A DNA stretch of 64,000 bases from Pseudomonadales bacterium (GTDB lineage: Bacteria; Pseudomonadota; Gammaproteobacteria; Pseudomonadales; Azotimanducaceae). The stretch is taken from the NCBI GenBank assembly GCA_041395945.1, contig JAWKZN010000001.1, positions 2,728,001 through 2,792,000 on the forward strand. The letters run 5' to 3'. This document shows, one piece after another, positions 17,861 through 27,633 of the stretch (position 1 is its first letter; every line of letters begins with the position of its first letter). Under the pieces are notes generated by a model, which worked only from the letters and a program-made list of their open reading frames with translations, did no database searches and had not been told where the DNA came from. The position numbers were made by a program, and so were the translations under genes.

Positions 17861-18582
17861 CAGTGCGCTCCTGGTGCGGCTGAAGGCGAGGTGTCAGCCA
17901 CTGGCGCAATGGCAACCGGAGCTCCAACCGCTTCAATACAGCGGGGGTCTTTGTGACGCGCATTATTGACATGAGAAGACACGGGCACCGCCTCCAGAGT
18001 TTCCGGAATCCCGGAACCCAGCAGATCGGCAAAGTCCGCGTTGTCCGGGTCGAGCCAGGCTCTGGCACCCGCCATCGAGAGCATGACCGGTTGTCGGGTA
18101 TGCACAAACTTCATGCCTTCCGCCGCCGGTGCAGTCAGCACAGCAAAGCTCTCCAGAAGTTCCCCGGATTCTTCATTGACCCAGCGATCCCAGAGTCCGG
18201 CGAGCAGCAGTCCCTCATGCTCGGTGGAATGAATGTAGTAGGGCAGCTTCTGACCCGATGTCCGCACCCACTCGTAGAAGCCGCTGACCGGGACCACACA
18301 GCGTCGTTTCCGGAAAGGTTCTCTGAACGCCGGCGACTTATGTGCGGTCTCGGACTTGGCATTGAACATGCTGTATCTGGTCGACGGGCCATCGGACCAG
18401 AACGGCGTGAGCCACCAGCGCATGGGCACCAGTTCGACAGCACCTGACTCCCCCTGCCGCAGGACCTGAATGGTTTCCGTGGGGGCTGCGTTGTAGTTGT
18501 CCGGTCCCGGGTGGGGCAACTGCACCAGTTCCATCAGCAGGATGGTGAGCGGATCGGCGTTTACATTGAATCGACCGCACAT
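17860..18582 (-). CDS. yedK: HMCES/YedK-type abasic-site crosslinking protein (SRAP domain)
   Basis: A 240-residue SRAP-domain protein that forms a thiazolidine crosslink with abasic sites in single-stranded DNA and so shields them. The start is set at 18582 because the mechanism needs Cys2 after Met removal, giving MCGRFNVN; GAGG lies 9 bases upstream, and an upstream GTG-type start would bury the cysteine. Other active-site parts are visible: the Asn of FNAKSET, the Glu of SGFYEW and the His of VHTRQPVML. It has a slightly extended Ala/Pro-rich C-terminus. Coupled to an unknown gene downstream. Confidence 0.93.
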   Translation of the reverse strand: MCGRFNVNADPLTILLMELVQLPHPGPDNYNAAPTETIQVLRQGESGAVELVPMRWWLTPFWSDGPSTRYSMFNAKSETAHKSPAFREPFRKRRCVVPVSGFYEWVRTSGQKLPYYIHSTEHEGLLLAGLWDRWVNEESGELLESFAVLTAPAAEGMKFVHTRQPVMLSMAGARAWLDPDNADFADLLGSGIPETLEAVPVSSHVNNARHKDPRCIEAVGAPVAIAPVADTSPSAAPGAH

Positions 18583-18983
18583 GACAGAGCGCCTCAAGTA
18601 ATCCGGTACCGCACCGGTGCCCTGCTGGCGTCCACCAGGCGTGCTTCCCCGCCGGCCAGTCCAGCGCAGCCAGAGCCGCGAACCCGGCAGGACCGGCTAT
18701 GCGCCTGGCAACAGCAACAGCCCGCTGCAAAAACGCCGGCGAGTTCCGGGATCTCGTCTCTCTTGCTGGGCTCAGTGCGTGGCATGGGCAATCTCCGGGA
18801 TCAGTCGGTCAGGAGATGGTAGACGCTATCGACACCGGATGCCTAGGAAGCCCGGGGTGCCCGGGAAGCCTCGAGAGGAGGCTCGCTGGAGATTTGCGTT
18901 TCAATCGACATTGGTTGAGCATCGCGCGGTTTTCTCACCCGCGGTTACCCCGGTACCGCACCCCGGCAGTCAATCACCGCACC
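18583..18983. other. Intergenic region between yedK and ptrB
   Basis: About 400 bases between divergent genes. No convincing reading frame stands out; short frames here have poor starts. Two small hairpins lie near the right end: CCCGGG-GTG-CCCGGG (18851-18865) and AGCCTC-GAGAG-GAGGCT (18867-18883). No clear promoter pair or ribosome site precedes the ptrB ATG. Confidence 0.5.
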
Positions 18984-21035
18984 ATGAAACCACCGATCGC
19001 CCATCGCCAGGAATATACCCGCACCGTCCACGGTGTCATCCTCAGTGACCCTTACCACTGGCTGCGGGATCCGGCTTATCCGGAAGTGACGGACCCTCGG
19101 GTGATCGAATATCTGGAAGCTGAGAACGCCTATTTCCGGCATGCCATGGCGCCCCGGCAGGCGCTGGTGGAACAGTTGTTCGAAGAGATCAAAGCCCGTC
19201 AGCCGGAGGAGGATGAGTCCGTACCGTTCCGTGACGGCATGTTCTGGTACCGGTGGCGTTTCGAGAAGGAGGCTCAGTACCGGCAGTGGCTGCGGGCGCC
19301 CGTCCACGCACCCGATGACTGGACCATCATTCTCGATGAGCCCGCACTCGCAGCCGCCCACGATTACTTCGTGCTGGGCGGGCTCTCGGTGAGCCCCAGC
19401 GGCCGTTACCTGGCCTGGAGTGCGGACACCAACGGCAGCGAACGTTTTACCCTGCGCATCATCGATCTCGAATCCGGCGATCCGGTCGATTCGATGATCG
19501 AACTCACCCTCGGTGCGCCCGTCTGGGCAGCAGATGATGAGCATCTGTTTTACCTGAAGGTCAACGACGCCTGGCGTCCGTACCAGGTGCGCAGGCACCG
19601 GCTGGGAACAGCGGCAGCAACGGACGCCATAGTCTACGAAGAACAGGATGAGTCCTTCTTTGTCGGGATTGATGAGACCCAGTCCCGGGCGTTCATCATC
19701 ATCTCGACCGGTGATCACACGACTTCCGAGTTACGGCTGCTGCCGGCGGCGCGACCACTCTCGGAACCCGAACTCATGAGCGCCAGGCATACGGGCCACG
19801 AGTACCACGTCGATCATCGGGAAGGGCTGTTCTACATTCTCAGCAACGACACCCACCGGAACTTCCGTCTGGCGACCGCACCCGACACCAATCCGCACCC
19901 GGCGCACTGGCAGACACTCATTCCAGGCAGCGACACCCACTATCTCACCGACCTGCTCTGTTTCCGGAATTACTTTTTCCTTTCCGAGCGGGTGGACGGG
20001 CTCGATCAGATCCGGGTGTTCGACCACCAGGGCATGAGTCACTACGTGGAGTTTCCGGAAGAAGCCTACGATGCCGAGTTCGGCGCCAATGCGGAATACG
20101 ACGCGGATCAGCTGCGTCTCACCTATCAGTCGATGGTCACCCCGGGAACCATCTACGATTACGATCTGACAACCCGCGTCCTCAGCCGCCGCAAGACCCA
20201 GCGCATTCCCAGCGGCTATGAGGCAAACCACTATGTCACCCACCGGCTGCACATCACTGCACGCGACGGCGTCGACGTGCCGGTGAGTCTGGTGCATCGA
20301 AAGGATCTGCAGGTCGGACCACAGACGCCACTGTTCCTCTACGGCTACGGCGCGTACGGCACAAGTATCACTCCCGGATTCTCAGCCAGCCGCCTGTCAC
20401 TGCTGAACCGCGGCTTTGTCTATGCCATCGCCCACGTCCGCGGTGGAGACGATCTCGGCTATCACTGGTACGAAGATGGCAAACTCGACAGGCGCACCAA
20501 CACCTTCAACGATTTTGTCGATGTGACCCGGGGGCTGATCGACAGACGCATCACCGGCCGCGGCCGTATCGCCATTGTCGGTGAGAGTGCCGGCGGTGAA
20601 CTGGTGGCGGTCGCGGTGAATCAGGCACCGGAGCTGTTTGGTGCCGTGGTCGCCCATGTCCCCTTCGTCGATGTACTCAACACCATGCTGGATCCAACCC
20701 TGCCGCTCACACCCATCGAGTGGCCGGAGTGGGGCAATCCCATCGAGGATGCTGCTGCGTTTGAGCTGATCCGCTCCTATTCACCGTATGAGGGCCTGCA
20801 GGCCCGGGACTATCCGCCGATGCTGGTCACCGCGGGACTCAACGATCCCCGGGTAACCTACTGGGAGCCTGCCAAATATGTCGCCCGTCTGCGGGAGCTG
20901 AAGACCGATGATCAGATTCTGCTGCTGAAGACCAACATGGAGGCCGGCCACGGCGGCCGCTCGGGGCGCTACGATTCGCTGCGGGAGACTGCGGAGGAAT
21001 ATGCGTTCATTCTCAGTTGTCTGCGGGGCGACTGA
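18984..21035 (+). CDS. ptrB: Oligopeptidase B (S9A prolyl-oligopeptidase family)
   Basis: A 683-residue cytosolic serine peptidase; E. coli PtrB has 686. It would cleave short peptides after Lys or Arg. The N-terminal beta-propeller includes DPYHWLRD and WYRWRFEKEAQYRQW. The C-terminal hydrolase has FLYGYGAYG, HVRGGDDLGYHWYEDGK, the nucleophile elbow GESAGGE (Ser535), Asp621 in LNDPRV and His656 in EAGHGGRSGRY. The elbow differs from the usual GGSAGG. ATG at 18984 matches the family N-terminus even though no strong ribosome site is visible. Monocistronic. Confidence 0.92.
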   Translation: MKPPIAHRQEYTRTVHGVILSDPYHWLRDPAYPEVTDPRVIEYLEAENAYFRHAMAPRQALVEQLFEEIKARQPEEDESVPFRDGMFWYRWRFEKEAQYRQWLRAPVHAPDDWTIILDEPALAAAHDYFVLGGLSVSPSGRYLAWSADTNGSERFTLRIIDLESGDPVDSMIELTLGAPVWAADDEHLFYLKVNDAWRPYQVRRHRLGTAAATDAIVYEEQDESFFVGIDETQSRAFIIISTGDHTTSELRLLPAARPLSEPELMSARHTGHEYHVDHREGLFYILSNDTHRNFRLATAPDTNPHPAHWQTLIPGSDTHYLTDLLCFRNYFFLSERVDGLDQIRVFDHQGMSHYVEFPEEAYDAEFGANAEYDADQLRLTYQSMVTPGTIYDYDLTTRVLSRRKTQRIPSGYEANHYVTHRLHITARDGVDVPVSLVHRKDLQVGPQTPLFLYGYGAYGTSITPGFSASRLSLLNRGFVYAIAHVRGGDDLGYHWYEDGKLDRRTNTFNDFVDVTRGLIDRRITGRGRIAIVGESAGGELVAVAVNQAPELFGAVVAHVPFVDVLNTMLDPTLPLTPIEWPEWGNPIEDAAAFELIRSYSPYEGLQARDYPPMLVTAGLNDPRVTYWEPAKYVARLRELKTDDQILLLKTNMEAGHGGRSGRYDSLRETAEEYAFILSCLRGD

Positions 21036-21208
21036 GCGCTGGAGTCGGCTCATCGGGGCCGATTTCGGAGCAATGATCGAGTCTGGGGTGGAGAGGGAAA
21101 AACCAGTGCGGGAGCGCCACGCGTGATGCAGGTGTGAGGCAGGAATTGAGGATCATCTTCTCCAAGCGCGGGATATTCCGACTAACAGCGAGAAGTACAG
21201 TTACGAAG

Positions 21209-21392
21209 TTCGGAAAAATTTACCAGGCGAGGGCGAGGACGGGCAATACCGGGCCGTGTAGCGAGGCCGAGTACGGCGATTTGACTCGTGTTCCTGCACG
21301 AGGCAAATCGCTAAGCGAGGGTACAGCGGAGCTGCCGAGCGAGGCCCGGTATTGCCCGTCCTCGCCCTCGCTCTGATCAACCTGCTTCCGAA
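21209..21392. repeat. Nested palindromic element with 29-bp perfect arms
   Basis: 21227-21255 and 21343-21371 are perfect inverted copies (29 bases each), beginning GCGAGGGCGAGGACGGGCAA on the left. Outer 7-base arms TTCGGAA (21209) and TTCCGAA (21386) extend the symmetry. Inside the loop a second stem pairs 21276-21290 with 21297-21311 (14 of 15 bases) around TTCCTG. The whole fills the 407-bp gap after ptrB, where I see no gene. It could fold as a cruciform or a long RNA hairpin, or be a MITE-like element. A diverged left arm recurs at 48137. Confidence 0.8.
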
Positions 21393-21442
21393 ATTCTTAA
21401 CCGAACACCTGGATATGGTGGGGGTACAGCCCGGTGCTGCTG

Positions 21443-21694
21443 TCAGCGAACGCTTTCCAGCCTTCGCTGCCGCCGAGTCTTGAGTTCGTTCGCCTGGGAC
21501 ATGCGTTTCTTAATGATGTTCTGAACGACCGCGACTGTGGTCCAGTCATGCAGCATCAGTCGCTGACAGCTTTCGCACTCTGCCTGGCGCGATTGCATCA
21601 CCAGCGACAGCAGGCCGCTGTAGGGCATGCGTGAAATGTGATTGCAGTGCGAGCACTCCAGGCCTACTGCGGGATCGATGCCGACATAATCCAT
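21443..21694 (-). CDS. Small two-CxxC protein
   Basis: An 83-residue protein with ECSHC and ECESC motifs about 25 residues apart, a probable single zinc site, followed by a basic helical C-terminus (NIIKKRMSQANELKTRRQRR). The ATG at 21694 is favoured by AAAAAGGAG 11 bases upstream; an ATG at 21727 is possible. I do not recognise the family. It sits between the palindromic element and a CoA-transferase gene on the same strand. Confidence 0.6.
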   Translation of the reverse strand: MDYVGIDPAVGLECSHCNHISRMPYSGLLSLVMQSRQAECESCQRLMLHDWTTVAVVQNIIKKRMSQANELKTRRQRRLESVR

Positions 21695-21838
21695 GGCGAT
21701 CCGAACTCCTTTTTCGAATTCCCTCATCCTTGCTGCTGATTGTAAGAGAGTCGTAACCCGCGGGAAGTCCGGGAGTCCGGAACTGTGCACTGGCGCACAC
21801 GCCCAGTGTGCGCGTACACCTGGGTGCGCGCACACACC

Positions 21839-23128
21839 TCAACCCGGCATTCGATCCCTGAGCCCGTCACGGAAGCCGGGCGCGGCGATACTGATCAGTG
21901 CTTCTGCACGTGCCGCAACCGAACGGCCATCGAGTTTCGCGACACCGTATTCCGTGACGACCAGATCCACGTCCGTGCGTAACGCGGTCACCAGTTCCAC
22001 CTTCGGCACGATCCGGGAGATGGAGCCGTCCCGCGCGGTGGCATTCATGGCAACAATGGATCGACCACCCCGGGATGCACGCGCCGCCCGCATGAAATCC
22101 ACGCTGCCACCGGTACCGGATATCTGTCTGCCGCCCGCATACTCCGCATTGACCTGGCCGAACAGATCGACCTCCACCGCCGAGTTGATGGACACGAATC
22201 GATCGAGCTTACGTATCGTGCTGATTTCATGGGTATGATCCGCACCCCGGAAGGCCACCTCCGGCGTGTCTGCCAGCCAGTCGATGAGTTCACGGCCGCC
22301 CAGGGCCATGCCGGTGATATGAAGGCCGCAGTCGATCTGTTTACGCATGCCATTCACATTGCCTGCCCGGATCAGCGCCATGCCGCCGTCGTCGATGATG
22401 CCACCGTGCAGACCCAGATCACTGTGATCACCGAGTGCGGCCAGAATCGCAGCCGGAATCGACCCGATGCCCGTCTGCAGGCAGTCGCCGTCCCGAATGA
22501 GTCCGGCAACCTGTGCGCCGATGGCGAGCGCGGCATCGTCCATCGCCGGCTGCTGCATTTCGTACAGCGGCCGTTCTGATTCCACAATCAGATCAAAGCC
22601 ATCGGCGTCCACCAGCGGTGCACCGGCGGGTGCTGTGAAGCTGTGATTCAATTCCCCGATCCGAATTTTCGCAGCAGCAAGTGCCGCACCACTGAAATCG
22701 GTCCCGGGACCCAGCCGCAGCCTGCCCTGTCGATCCCGGGCGAGCTGCACCATGGCCACATCCACCCGCTGGCGCAGATAGTCGAACACCGCGCGCATCT
22801 GCATGGGCACGAAGTCGAGCCGGGCCGGGTCCGCCCTGCGCAGTGCGGGCGACATGAAGAAGGTTTCCATCCGGCAGGTGGAGGAAAGCCGGGTGAAATC
22901 CACACTGTTGTAGCCCGCCAGCGGGAACTGGATGAAGGTGAGCTGCTCAGGCAGCGGCAGCGCCGTGAGCTGATCGAGCAGCGTCGTGGGCTCATTGACA
23001 TTGCCTGCCACCCAGATCCTCTGGCCCCGGGTGAGCAGTTCCTGCAGTTGCGGCATCGTGCGATGTTCCGTATCTGAAATAGCCATTGTGCCCATGGGTC
23101 GAGCCGATGTGCGAGCATATCGGGCCAT
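21839..23128 (-). CDS. Acetyl-CoA hydrolase/transferase family protein
   Basis: A 429-residue enzyme of the Cat1/4-hydroxybutyrate CoA-transferase family, which moves CoA between acids through a glutamyl-CoA intermediate. Family blocks include GIGSIPAAILAALG, LHGGIIDDGGMAL, EYAGGRQISGTGGSVDFMRAA and VVTEYGVAKLDGRS. The ATG at 23128 has GGTGAGAG upstream; the frame stays open much further but that part has no family similarity and lies opposite lhr. Divergent from lhr with 21 bases between starts. Substrate acid unknown. Confidence 0.85.
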   Translation of the reverse strand: MARYARTSARPMGTMAISDTEHRTMPQLQELLTRGQRIWVAGNVNEPTTLLDQLTALPLPEQLTFIQFPLAGYNSVDFTRLSSTCRMETFFMSPALRRADPARLDFVPMQMRAVFDYLRQRVDVAMVQLARDRQGRLRLGPGTDFSGAALAAAKIRIGELNHSFTAPAGAPLVDADGFDLIVESERPLYEMQQPAMDDAALAIGAQVAGLIRDGDCLQTGIGSIPAAILAALGDHSDLGLHGGIIDDGGMALIRAGNVNGMRKQIDCGLHITGMALGGRELIDWLADTPEVAFRGADHTHEISTIRKLDRFVSINSAVEVDLFGQVNAEYAGGRQISGTGGSVDFMRAARASRGGRSIVAMNATARDGSISRIVPKVELVTALRTDVDLVVTEYGVAKLDGRSVAARAEALISIAAPGFRDGLRDRMPG

Positions 23129-23149
23129 GAGAACTCTCACCGAACATCC

Positions 23150-26100
23150 GTGAGCACTGCGGACGCACTGACCCTGTTCGAGCAACCCCTGCAGGACTGG
23201 TTCAACCAGCGCTTTGCCGCGCCCACCGGTGTCCAGCTGCGCAGCTGGCCTCTGATCGCTGCAAAGCAGCACGTGCTGATCACTGCACCGACGGGAAGCG
23301 GCAAGACGCTCACCGCCTTCTTCTGGGCTCTGAATCTCTATGCAGGCGGACTCTGGCAGCCTGGCTGTACCCGGGTGCTCTATGTATCGCCCCTCAAAGC
23401 ACTGAACAACGACATCCGCCGCAATCTTCTCGACCCGCTCGAAGCGCTGGAAGCCGCGGGCGCATTGCCGCCCCTCCGGGTGGCCGTGCGCTCCGGGGAT
23501 ACAGAGCAGAGCGAACGCCAGCGGCTGCTGCGCCGTCCGCCGGACATCCTGATCACCACACCCGAAAGCCTGAACCTGATGCTGACCACCGAACGGGGTC
23601 GCCGGGTGCTGAGCTGCATAGAGGCCGTCATTCTCGATGAGATTCACGCCCTGGTGGACAACCGCCGCGGTGTGCAGTTGCTGACCGCGCTGGAGCGACT
23701 GGTCGACCTGGGTGGTGAGTTCCAGCGCATCGCGCTTTCTGCCACCGTGCACCCCCTCGATGCGGTAGCCGCCTATGTGGGCGGCCGGGACATCGATGGA
23801 GTACGGCGCTCCGTCGCCATTGCTGCTGAGCCTGCTGAAAAGCGCATGAGTTTCCGCGTCTGCTTCCCGGCGGCCGCACGCCAGGCGGCAGAGCAGGGAC
23901 AGACAATCTGGGAACCGCTGTCGGTGGCGTTCCGCGAAGAGATCGCCGCCAACCGTTCGACCCTGTTTTTCACCAACTCCCGGCGGCTCGCAGAAAAAAT
24001 CACCTTCAAGATCAATGACCAGGATCCCGAGCCCCTCGCCTACGCCCACCACGGCTCGCTGTCCCGGGATATCCGCAGTGCGGTGGAGGCACGGCTGAAG
24101 GCGGGCGAGCTGCGTGCCATCGTGGCGACCAGCTCGCTGGAAATGGGTATCGACATCGGCCAGCTCGATGAAGTGGTGCTGGTACAGTCACCCCCCTCAA
24201 TCGCAGCTGCCATGCAGCGCATCGGTCGTGCCGGTCACAATGTCGGCGATGTCAGTCGCGGGGTGCTGTTTCCAACCCACGCGCGGGACTTCCTCGAAGC
24301 CGCCGTGCTGTCCCAGGCCATCGCCGAACGACAGCTGGAACCGCTTGCACTCATACGCAATCCGCTGGATGTGCTGGCGCAGATCGTTGTCTCCTGCACG
24401 GCGAACAGCACCTGGCACCTGGACGTTCTGTTCGCGTTGCTGACCCGCAGCGGGCCTTACCTGACTCTGCCCAGGGAGCAGTTCGATCTGGTCATCGAGA
24501 TGCTCGCCGGACGCTATGCGGGTGCCAGGGTGCGGGAGCTGAAACCGCGCCTGCATTACGATCGCATCCACAACACGATCAGCGCACAACGCGGTGCGGT
24601 GCTCGCCCTCTATAACGCAGGCGGTACAATTCCGGACCGGGGCTACTACAAGATCCGCCACATCGAAAGCGGCAGCATAATCGGCGAGCTCGACGAGGAA
24701 TTCGTCTGGGAAGCGGTCGTCGGTCAGACCTTCACCCTCGGCACCCAGAACTGGCAGATCCATCGCATTACCCACAACGATGTCATCGTGCGAACCGCGA
24801 CCCCGGCGGGCAAAGCACCGCCCTTCTGGCGCTCGGAAGGCTACGACCGCAGCTTCTATTTCTCAGATCGCATCGGCAGCTGGCTGGAAGAAGCGGACGG
24901 ATTGCTGGCGACAGGCGATCGGCAGAGACTCCACGAACAACTGCAGTCACAGCATGGCTTCGAGCCTTCAGCTGCAGATGAGCTCCTGGACTATCTGCAG
25001 CGTCAGCGGGAAGCCACCCGGGACTCTCTGCCCCATCGTCACCACGTGCTGATCGAAACGGTGCTGCGTGGACCCGGTGGTTACAAAGGACCGAACGATC
25101 TGTCCCAGATGGTGATTCACACCGGCTGGGGCGGCCGGGTGAACCGTCCCTGGGCGCTGGCGCTGACCACTGCATTGAGCCAGCCGCCGACCGTCACAGA
25201 GGTCTCAGGCAGTTCCCGCAAGGGTTCGATAGAAATCCACCTGGACGACAACGTGGTCGTGATCCAGAGCGAAGCACCTCTGGATCCTGCCACCGTCCTC
25301 ACTCTGGTTCGCGGCAGCAACCTGCACCAGCTGTTGAGAATGGCCCTCGAGGAATCCGGCTTCTTCGGTGCACGCTTCCGGGAGTGCGCAGGTCGTGCAC
25401 TGCTGCTGAGCAAAGCCCGTTTCAATCAGCGCCTGCCGCTGTGGATGAGCCGACTGCAGGCGAAGAAGCTGCTCGCCAGCATCAGGGAATTTTCCGATTT
25501 CCCGGTGCTGCTCGAAACCTGGCGCACCTGCCTGCAGGACGAGTTCGATCTGCCCGCCCTCACCCGCATGCTCGATGAAATCGCCGACGGCAGTATCCAC
25601 TGGTCTGCTGTCACCACCAGCAGCCCGAGTCCTTTCGCCGGCGATCTCTCCTACGATCAGATCAACCGTTACATGTATGCCGACGACACGCCGGATGTCG
25701 AAGGCGCGAGTTCCCTGTCCGACGCGCTGCTCAGGCAGGCGATTGCCACAGACAGTCAGCGACCGCGCATTCGCCCGGAAGCCCTGCAGCGCTTTCTCAA
25801 AAAACGCCAGCGCACTGCGTCCGACTATCAGCCGAAGGAACACGAGGACTGGCTCGAGTGGGTGAAGGAAAGAGTGCTGGTGCCGATCAGCGAGTACCTC
25901 GGACCCCGGGAGGGTCTCCTCCAGGCGCTGGCCGGGACACGCACCTGGGTACTGCATCCGGAACTCGGCCACGCGCTGATCCATTGCGGTCTGCTCGAAG
26001 CAGACATGCTGGACCGCCCACCGGTATCCGTGCAGGACGAGCGCACGGCCAGCCAGTTCTGCACGGAAATTCTCTCGTTCTACGGCCCCCTCAGTGCTGC

Positions 26101-27499
26101 GCAGATCGACCACCTGCTGCCGGTGACGCCGGACGGATTGCTCGAGGAAGGTGACTTTGTCGAAGGTCCCCTCATGGAAGGCGACGAGACGGTTTACTAC
26201 TGCGACGCGGAAAATTTCGAGATCCTGCTGCGCTTTCAGCGTGCGTTGGCACGCCCGGTGTTCGTCCCCCGCAAGGCGGCAATGCTCCCCGCCGATCTGA
26301 GCCGCTGGCAGCGCTTTCGGCTGACCGCCGCTTCATCATCCGACGACGATGCGCTGATCGATCAGCTGCTGATGCTGCGCGGCTATCCCGCACCCGTTCG
26401 AGTCTGGCTGCACGACCTGCTCGCTGCGCGAAATCCGGACTTCGACCAGCGGCGCTTCGACCAGGTGCTGGAAGCCCTGGGGCTCGGCTGGACGGGGACC
26501 GGCAGGGAGTCCATGACGGTCGGCTACCCCGAAGACCTGGCGCTCCTGCTGGAGACCCGCAAGCCAGGCGCGCTGGACGACCTGTTCCGTGACCCTCAGG
26601 CTGCCTACAGCTATCAGCATCTCGCAGAGCGTGCGGCTGAAGTTTCCGGCCCCGCGAATGCAGAATCCTTCGAGAACCGCTTCTGGCAGGCGGTATGGGC
26701 CGGCGATTTCCTCTGCCAGACGACGGGCGCGCTGGTGGAAGGTATGTCGCGCGGCTTCCGTGCCGACAGTCCCGCCGCCGCAGGCGGCGGCCGGCCCAAC
26801 CTGCAGCGATCGATCGGCATGCGCCGCGCCATCCGCCAGCGCGTGCGCGGCCTGCCGGGCAACTGGACGCTGCGTGGCGTTGCCGACGAACCAGCGGACC
26901 CCATCAGCGCGCTCGAAACAGACAAAGAGCGCGCACGCACACTGCTGGAGCGTTACGGCATGGTGTGCCGGGAACTGGTCAATCGGGAGGGCGGCGCATT
27001 GCGCTGGAGCCGGATTTTCCGTGCGCTGTATACGATGGAACTGGCCGGTGAAGTCATCGCCGGCTACTTCTATGAGGGACTCTCCGGGCCTCAGTTCCTG
27101 ACGCCGCCGGCGCTGCAGATTCTGCAGCGCGATCTGCCCCATCGACACAGCTTCTGGTGCAATGCACTCGATCCGGTTTCTCCCTGTGGACTGGGCCTTC
27201 AGGACGATCGCCTGCCGCAACGGCGGCCGCACAACTACCTTTGCTATGTCGCGGGAGAGCTGGCTCTTTGCGTCGAGAACCTCGGGCGGCGGCTCACCTT
27301 CCACCTGCCACCGGATGATCCCGCGCTGGCGGAAGCAGTCACCCTGCTCGTCCACCTGGTGCGCCAGCATGGCCGCATGGCAGTAGAGACCATCAACGGC
27401 CAGCCTTCCGGCACCAGCCCCTACCTGCGGGCGATCGACGGACTGCTGGTCGCCCGCAGAGACCACAAGCAGGTCGATCTGGAACTCCCCGTCGGCTAG
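23150..27499 (+). CDS. lhr: Large helicase-related protein Lhr
   Basis: A 1449-residue SF2 helicase involved in DNA repair; E. coli Lhr has 1538. Visible motifs are TAPTGSGKTLTAF (Walker A), VILDEIHALVDNRRG (DEIH box), ALSATVHP (motif III), TSSLEMGIDIGQLD (motif V) and MQRIGRAGHNVGD (motif VI). The Lhr core winged helix and beta-sheet region follow, then a long C-terminal region about residues 870-1449 typical of the full-length proteobacterial form. The start is GTG. It shares a very short divergent spacer with the CoA-transferase gene. Confidence 0.95.
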   Translation: MSTADALTLFEQPLQDWFNQRFAAPTGVQLRSWPLIAAKQHVLITAPTGSGKTLTAFFWALNLYAGGLWQPGCTRVLYVSPLKALNNDIRRNLLDPLEALEAAGALPPLRVAVRSGDTEQSERQRLLRRPPDILITTPESLNLMLTTERGRRVLSCIEAVILDEIHALVDNRRGVQLLTALERLVDLGGEFQRIALSATVHPLDAVAAYVGGRDIDGVRRSVAIAAEPAEKRMSFRVCFPAAARQAAEQGQTIWEPLSVAFREEIAANRSTLFFTNSRRLAEKITFKINDQDPEPLAYAHHGSLSRDIRSAVEARLKAGELRAIVATSSLEMGIDIGQLDEVVLVQSPPSIAAAMQRIGRAGHNVGDVSRGVLFPTHARDFLEAAVLSQAIAERQLEPLALIRNPLDVLAQIVVSCTANSTWHLDVLFALLTRSGPYLTLPREQFDLVIEMLAGRYAGARVRELKPRLHYDRIHNTISAQRGAVLALYNAGGTIPDRGYYKIRHIESGSIIGELDEEFVWEAVVGQTFTLGTQNWQIHRITHNDVIVRTATPAGKAPPFWRSEGYDRSFYFSDRIGSWLEEADGLLATGDRQRLHEQLQSQHGFEPSAADELLDYLQRQREATRDSLPHRHHVLIETVLRGPGGYKGPNDLSQMVIHTGWGGRVNRPWALALTTALSQPPTVTEVSGSSRKGSIEIHLDDNVVVIQSEAPLDPATVLTLVRGSNLHQLLRMALEESGFFGARFRECAGRALLLSKARFNQRLPLWMSRLQAKKLLASIREFSDFPVLLETWRTCLQDEFDLPALTRMLDEIADGSIHWSAVTTSSPSPFAGDLSYDQINRYMYADDTPDVEGASSLSDALLRQAIATDSQRPRIRPEALQRFLKKRQRTASDYQPKEHEDWLEWVKERVLVPISEYLGPREGLLQALAGTRTWVLHPELGHALIHCGLLEADMLDRPPVSVQDERTASQFCTEILSFYGPLSAAQIDHLLPVTPDGLLEEGDFVEGPLMEGDETVYYCDAENFEILLRFQRALARPVFVPRKAAMLPADLSRWQRFRLTAASSSDDDALIDQLLMLRGYPAPVRVWLHDLLAARNPDFDQRRFDQVLEALGLGWTGTGRESMTVGYPEDLALLLETRKPGALDDLFRDPQAAYSYQHLAERAAEVSGPANAESFENRFWQAVWAGDFLCQTTGALVEGMSRGFRADSPAAAGGGRPNLQRSIGMRRAIRQRVRGLPGNWTLRGVADEPADPISALETDKERARTLLERYGMVCRELVNREGGALRWSRIFRALYTMELAGEVIAGYFYEGLSGPQFLTPPALQILQRDLPHRHSFWCNALDPVSPCGLGLQDDRLPQRRPHNYLCYVAGELALCVENLGRRLTFHLPPDDPALAEAVTLLVHLVRQHGRMAVETINGQPSGTSPYLRAIDGLLVARRDHKQVDLELPVG

Positions 27500-27633
27500 G
27501 GCATTTCTGGACCGCTGAGGCCACTGGTCAGAGCACCCCCCAACCTGTGATCGAGGACAAGTCTCCCCGGTCTGAAAACGGGTAGCGTCTACACTGAATC
27601 TACCCGGCACTCATTCACAGTCAGGCCACCAAC

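Noticed and set aside
23129..24052. N-terminal extension of the CoA-transferase frame
   Set aside because: Runs opposite lhr, has no similarity to the family, and a good ribosome site precedes the ATG at 23128.
26336..27610. 424-codon minus-strand frame opposite lhr
   Set aside because: Shadow of the Lhr C-terminal region; no domain and no ribosome site.
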